Part shown: piece after piece, positions 23,537 to 26,921 of the stretch
Layout of the letters: each line of letters starts with the position of its first letter
How positions within the stretch are numbered: position 1 is the first letter of the stretch
Assembly (NCBI GenBank): GCA_910585945.1
Contig: CAJUHZ010000032.1
Span: 1-26,921 of the forward strand
Origin: an uncultured Bilophila sp.
GTDB lineage: Bacteria; Desulfobacterota; Desulfovibrionia; Desulfovibrionales; Desulfovibrionaceae
DNA length: 26,921 nucleotides
Reading direction: 5' to 3'
Made by a program: the position numbers and the translations under genes
Notes under the pieces: generated by a model
Told to the model about the DNA's origin: nothing
Database searches by the model: none
Seen by the model: only the letters and a program-made list of their open reading frames with translations

Positions 23537-23685
23537 TGTTGCGGAGCGCCGGATCGTATCAGCTTTGGCGTTTTACAAACGCACAGTTCAAAAACACGCC
23601 CGCTTCGGTGTCAACCGCGCACACGGATTGCGCCTTCGCGGTGGCCGTACACTTGCCTGGAAGGCATTTCATAAGGAACAGAAAC

Positions 23686-24507
23686 ATGGCGACGAACGAC
23701 AAATTGCCCGTGACCGAGGCGAACACCTACCAGTCGCCGCAACCCCGGCCGGGATTCATTGCCCGCCGCTGGCCCAGCCTGACCTTTTACACGAAACTGT
23801 TCTGGATTGTGTACAAGGCTGGCAGCAAGGCCAACTGGGATCGTTACGACGGCACGGCGTGGGCGCTCAGCAGCGAGGCGGTTCTGCGCCTCCTGGAACA
23901 GGTCGGTTGCCGCCTCGACGTGTCGGGCCTCGACGCCATCCGCGCCGTGGACGGCCCCTGTGTCTTTGTCGGCAATCACATGAGCACGCTCGAAACATTC
24001 GTCCTGCCCTGTTTCATCCAGCCCTGGTGCGACGTCACCTTTGTGGTCAAGCAAAGTCTGCTCAAGTACCCCCTGTTTGGGGAAGTTCTTCGCTCGCGCA
24101 ACCCCATTGTGGTGGGGCGGGCCAACCCGCGCGAGGATCTCGCCGTCGTTCTCGGCAAGGGAAGCGAGCAACTGGCCGCCGGCACATCGATCATCGTTTT
24201 TCCGCAGAGCACCCGCTCGCCGGTCTTTGACCCGGCGCATTTCAACACCATCGGCGTCAAGCTGGCAAAGCGGGCCGGCGTTCCCGTAGTGCCCCTGGCC
24301 CTGAAAACCGACGCCTGGGCCAATGGAACCCGTTTCAAGGACTTCGGCCCCATCCATACCGATCGCACCGTGCGTTTCGCCTTTGGCGAACCGCTCTCCA
24401 TCACCGGGCAGGGCAAGGAAGAACATCACCAGATCTGTTCCTTCATCACCAGCAAGATGGCCGAATGGGGAGCCGCCCCCGGCGCTGTGCCGCTCGAGGC
24501 ACAGTAA
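23686..24507 (+). CDS. PlsC-type lysophospholipid acyltransferase with altered motifs
   Basis: A 273-residue member of the PlsC/LPLAT family, which makes phosphatidic acid or acylates other lipids at the inner membrane. The acyltransferase core is about residues 75-240. Motif I reads NHMSTLE (97-103), giving NH-x4-E where the usual catalytic motif is NH-x4-D. Motif III reads FPQSTRS (172-178) instead of FPEGTRS. The later VPVVPLAL segment (199-206) is present. There is one hydrophobic segment near residue 35-45. The Asp-to-Glu and Glu-to-Gln/Gly-to-Ser changes are in residues that matter for catalysis and substrate phosphate binding, so activity or acceptor may differ. Start ATG 23686 follows AAGGA; upstream ORF sequence is repeat-derived. 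It probably acts on a lipid acceptor other than simple lysophosphatidate. Confidence 0.85.
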   Translation: MATNDKLPVTEANTYQSPQPRPGFIARRWPSLTFYTKLFWIVYKAGSKANWDRYDGTAWALSSEAVLRLLEQVGCRLDVSGLDAIRAVDGPCVFVGNHMSTLETFVLPCFIQPWCDVTFVVKQSLLKYPLFGEVLRSRNPIVVGRANPREDLAVVLGKGSEQLAAGTSIIVFPQSTRSPVFDPAHFNTIGVKLAKRAGVPVVPLALKTDAWANGTRFKDFGPIHTDRTVRFAFGEPLSITGQGKEEHHQICSFITSKMAEWGAAPGAVPLEAQ

Positions 24508-24732
24508 AACCGTTCCGAACAATCACTGTAACCGCGCGCAGCTCCAGTGCGGCACATTCTTTCCGGTCGCCTGCACGCCCAAATATCAGATGAGAGACGG
24601 TCAACAGTGTAAAAAATAGTGGATTGCGCCAGTACAAAACATATAAGGATTCCCTGAAAACCAATTCTTGGAAATTTTTTGGAGCGGATGAACAATACAA
24701 AGGCTCCGAAAAGCTTCCGCAGGGGAATCATG

Positions 24733-25020
24733 ATGAACAAGAAAGTTTCCAGCAAGGAAATGGCAAGTCAAGCTTCCGAGGTATTGCGCGATCCTGACGC
24801 CTCCGCCATCCAGAAATCGCTTGCGGCGTCTGTTCTCTCCCAGGCGTCAAAAGGAAAACAGACCGGCGCCGAGATGGAAAAAATCGCCTCCGAAGTCCTT
24901 CAGAACGACAGGTATGCCGAGAAGACGCAATCGCTTGCGGCCTCAGTGCTTTCACAGTCGAACAAGGAAAACGGCAAACCGAAACAATCCAAAACGTCCG
25001 CTTCCCCCAAAAAAGATTGA
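24733..25020 (+). CDS. Small basic/acidic repeat protein (two SLAASVLSQ units)
   Basis: A 95-residue protein made of two related ~30-residue units: ASQASEVLRDPDASAIQKSLAASVLSQ (about 11-37 in pieces) and KIASEVLQNDRYAEKTQSLAASVLSQ, followed by a Lys/Ser-rich tail. Similar small proteins with an ASxVL...S-x-A-x-S-x-L-S-Q pattern occur widely in proteobacteria, usually without assigned function. ATG 24733 lies 6 nt after AGGGGA; ATG 24730 and an upstream TTG/ATG at 24679/24688 are alternatives with weaker sites. It is monocistronic as far as seen. Family B copy 2 begins 16 bp after its stop. Confidence 0.7.
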   Translation: MNKKVSSKEMASQASEVLRDPDASAIQKSLAASVLSQASKGKQTGAEMEKIASEVLQNDRYAEKTQSLAASVLSQSNKENGKPKQSKTSASPKKD

Positions 25021-25036
25021 GCAAAAAGCTCAGGGG

Positions 25037-25196
25037 CAGCCCTCATGAAAATACCAGCCGCGAAAAGCCGTTTTTTCCGGCCGGCAAGGCAAACATTGGA
25101 CGACGCTGTATTGGACATGCCGCAAGGTCAGTGTTGGCCTTGCAACGCCGCCGGACGAAAAAGGCGGCTTTGCAACAGGCGGGTTCATGAGGGCTG
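25037..25196 (+). repeat. Family B long-palindrome repeat, copy 2 (best preserved)
   Basis: The ends CAGCCCTCATGAA (25037-25049) and TTCATGAGGGCTG (25184-25196) are perfect 13-bp inverted repeats. Inside, AAAGCCGTTTTTT (25064-25076) pairs with AAAAAGGCGGCTTT (25158-25171), and GCAAGGC (25084-25090) with CATTG (25094-25098) pairs with CAGTG and GCCTTGC (25129-25143). The whole element is one long imperfect palindrome. It fills most of the gap upstream of hipB. No target duplication is obvious. Confidence 0.8.
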
Positions 25197-25262
25197 TCCC
25201 GGGGCGACTCGGGACCGGATGGGCGACGGCCGCGCCCCAACATGCGCAACAAGGCGAATGAC

Positions 25263-25616
25263 ATGGCGTACCCTCCTTTCAATCCCTGGCAAAACGCCCC
25301 CTTTGGACAAAACACCCCAGCAGGGGTTGATTCCCTGCACATGCAACAGCAGGCCATGTTGCAGCAACAGCAAATGCTGCTGGAGCAACAGCACAACAAG
25401 CTCCACGCCATGACCATGGCGCAAGATCTTGGACGGCTTGTCACGATGCGCCGCACCTCTCTGGGCCTCGGTCATGAGCAGTTGGCGGCCCTCAGCGGCA
25501 TCAGCGCATATGAAATCATGCAGATTGAATCAGGAAACATGAACAGCATTTCCATGGAAAAATGCTTCATGGTCATGGCTGCATTGCGCCTCAACCTCAG
25601 CGCTTATGCAATATGA
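25263..25616 (+). CDS. hipB: HipB-type antitoxin with glutamine-rich N-terminus
   Basis: A 117-residue protein. Residues about 54-115 form an XRE-type helix-turn-helix (LGRLVTMRRTSLGL, EQLAALSGISAYEIMQIESGN), the standard HipB fold. Residues 27-48 are glutamine-rich (QQQAMLQQQQMLLEQQ) and likely helical, an extension beyond the usual ~90-residue HipB. HipB binds DNA and neutralises HipA by direct contact. The start is uncertain: ATG 25263 has a weak AAGGCGA upstream, and ATG 25242 is also possible. The stop is 6 bp before hipA and the genes form one operon. No HipB-type operator (TATCC-N8-GGATA) was found; the upstream gap is taken up by family B copy 2. Confidence 0.8.
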   Translation: MAYPPFNPWQNAPFGQNTPAGVDSLHMQQQAMLQQQQMLLEQQHNKLHAMTMAQDLGRLVTMRRTSLGLGHEQLAALSGISAYEIMQIESGNMNSISMEKCFMVMAALRLNLSAYAI

Positions 25617-25622
25617 TCCGCC

Positions 25623-26870
25623 ATGTCTGAAACCCTTCATGTCTGGTATGAGAACTATCTCGCAGGAACATTGAAGCAAGTTGAACGCGGAGATGTTGTT
25701 TTTCAATATTCCGCACAGTGGCTGGCATATCCCGACAGATTTGCTGTTTCCCTGAGCCTTCCCCTGCAGGAAAGCGCTTTTTCAAGAGAACTTTCCACAG
25801 CTTTTTTTGATAACTATCTTCCCGAAGAACACTTGCGCGCAATAGTAGCAAAAGAGTATGGCCTGGAGTCTCACTCTACCTATGCATTGCTTAAAGTTCT
25901 TGGCGCTGAATGCGCCGGCGCGCTGTCAATTCTTCCTTCTGATGAAGAGAATAAAAAACACTCTCTGCAATATAAAGAACTTGTATCTGAAGATCTTATA
26001 AATTACATAGTAAATATTCCAAAATCTCCCTTACTTGGCGAAAATGATGAAGTACGCCTTTCGCTTGCCGGCGCGCAAAGCAAAGGCGCTTTGCGCATTA
26101 CGCCTGAAATGAAATTTTATCTTCCCCAAAATGGATCTCCAAGCACGCATATTATAAAACCATCCAATTCAAGATATTCAAATTTGCCAGAAAACGAATT
26201 GTTCTGTATGGGGCTTGCCCACCAAATGGGTATGGATGTTCCTCGCTTCTTTTTATTGGAAACATTGCCAAAAGCTTTTGTCATAACCAGATATGACAGG
26301 GAAATATATAAAGATCACATCAAGCGTATTCATCAGGAAGATTTTTGTCAGGCGCTTGGTTTATCAAGCCAGCTCAAATACCAAAAGGATGGGAGAGGCG
26401 CAACATTACCTGACTGTTTTGCCCTTCTTCATCATTGTGAAAATCCGGAATTGGAAACCCAAAATCTTCTACAATGGGTTATATATAATATTTGTATTGG
26501 GAATTCTGACGCTCATGCAAAAAATATTTCTTTACTCTATAGTCAACAAAAACCTCATCTCGCACCATTTTATGATCTTGTAAGTACAGCCCCGTATCCT
26601 GGAATCAATCAAAAATTGGCAATGAAAATTGGAGACAGTAATGATGGAGACAGGATCTTTACAAGTAAATGGAAACAATTCGCTGACATGATCCATGTAG
26701 ATTATGGATTCATCTGCGAGACAGGTCGATCTTTTGTAAAAAAACTTATTGATGAGATTGATTTCCAGTGCGAGCGTTATATTGCCCAATATTTATACTT
26801 TAAGGAATTAAATACTATTGTAGACACAATAAAACGCAGATCCGCCTTTTTGCTTGAACAGTGGAACTAG
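25623..26870 (+). CDS. hipA: HipA-type serine/threonine kinase toxin
   Basis: A 415-residue HipA-family kinase. Motifs visible: LSLAGAQSKGAL (146-157, P-loop-like), HIIKPS (176-181, ATP-binding K179), ITRYDR (221-226), HQEDFCQALG (237-246), the catalytic loop NSDAHAKN (294-301, D296) and the metal-binding FYDL (316-319, D318). E. coli HipA phosphorylates glutamyl-tRNA synthetase and induces dormancy; the target here is unknown. The N-terminal HipA subdomain (residues 1-110) is included in the same chain. Base use is strikingly different from every other gene here: mainly A/T third positions and many AGA, ATA and TTA codons after about base 25950. It seems to have been acquired horizontally. 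It relies on coupling with hipB; I see no ribosome site of its own. Confidence 0.92.
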   Translation: MSETLHVWYENYLAGTLKQVERGDVVFQYSAQWLAYPDRFAVSLSLPLQESAFSRELSTAFFDNYLPEEHLRAIVAKEYGLESHSTYALLKVLGAECAGALSILPSDEENKKHSLQYKELVSEDLINYIVNIPKSPLLGENDEVRLSLAGAQSKGALRITPEMKFYLPQNGSPSTHIIKPSNSRYSNLPENELFCMGLAHQMGMDVPRFFLLETLPKAFVITRYDREIYKDHIKRIHQEDFCQALGLSSQLKYQKDGRGATLPDCFALLHHCENPELETQNLLQWVIYNICIGNSDAHAKNISLLYSQQKPHLAPFYDLVSTAPYPGINQKLAMKIGDSNDGDRIFTSKWKQFADMIHVDYGFICETGRSFVKKLIDEIDFQCERYIAQYLYFKELNTIVDTIKRRSAFLLEQWN

Positions 26871-26895
26871 TGTCTACTTGCAAAAGTAGACACTA
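26868..26895 (+). terminator. Perfect 12-bp hairpin overlapping the hipA stop codon
   Basis: TAGTGTCTACTT (26868-26879) and AAGTAGACACTA (26884-26895) pair perfectly around GCAA. The first TAG is the hipA stop codon. No U-run follows, so it could stabilise or process the mRNA instead of terminating it. A second weak stem (CAAAATCC/GGGTTTTG) lies just beyond it near the window end. Confidence 0.6.
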
Positions 26896-26921
26896 CAAAA
26901 TCCGTAAGGGTTTTGCGGCGG

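Noticed and set aside
25045..25413. Plus-strand ORF overlapping family B copy 2 and hipB
   Set aside because: It is in a different frame from hipB, starts inside the repeat and has a composition like a shadow frame.
1..26921. CRISPR array, tRNA or rRNA genes
   Set aside because: No regularly spaced direct repeats with unique spacers and no cloverleaf or rRNA-like segments were seen. The repeats present are dispersed and inverted.

Overview
The window is GC-rich bacterial DNA, roughly 60-65% GC by eye, with Gram-negative features: a tripartite TRAP transporter, secreted substrate-binding proteins and strong AGGAGG-type ribosome sites. The gene mix (split LysO lysine exporter, second EF-G paralogue, TRAP plus TauE/SafE genes, MtnA-aldolase fusion) and the intergenic style suggest a Desulfovibrionaceae-like deltaproteobacterium (Desulfovibrio/Bilophila type). 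That placement is inference; no rRNA or tRNA gene is present to test it.

Layout. 1-1420: intergenic repeats, then a two-gene LysO-type exporter. 1887-6050: a probable three-gene operon of a secreted protein of unknown function, a short HisD-like protein (ATGA overlap) and an EF-G paralogue with altered domain IV. 6051-6343: two MITE-like elements in the convergent gap. 6344-15551: an AraC-family regulator diverging from a catabolic/transport cluster: amidohydrolase-3, M20 carbamoylase-type amidohydrolase, DctP, DctQ, DctM, an orphan NMT1/sulfonate-type binding protein and a TauE/SafE permease. It looks like uptake and hydrolysis of an amide- or carbamoyl-containing organic acid, possibly linked to sulfonates. 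15589-18244: a small membrane protein, a small acidic protein and a CDF metal transporter with three C-terminal domains. 18369-22380 (minus strand): a two-gene unit of an MtnA/class II aldolase fusion (5'-methylthioadenosine or 5'-deoxyadenosine salvage) and a two-part glycosyltransferase. 22926-25020: an uncharacterised protein, a PlsC-type acyltransferase with altered motifs, and a small repeat-containing protein. 25263-26870: a HipBA-type toxin-antitoxin pair whose hipA is strikingly AT-rich and probably acquired.

The most unusual feature outside the genes is a set of dispersed, strongly structured intergenic repeats. Family A (five copies plus an outer-end palindrome) is a row of three or four hairpins with compensatory base changes and an AACGTKG-type loop. 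Family B (three copies and a partial) is a ~150-bp imperfect long palindrome with inverted ends. A single 127-bp element (6051-6177) has 13-bp inverted ends and a CTAG duplication, like an IS5-group MITE. They sit almost exclusively in gaps between genes, often within a few bases of a stop codon or ribosome site.
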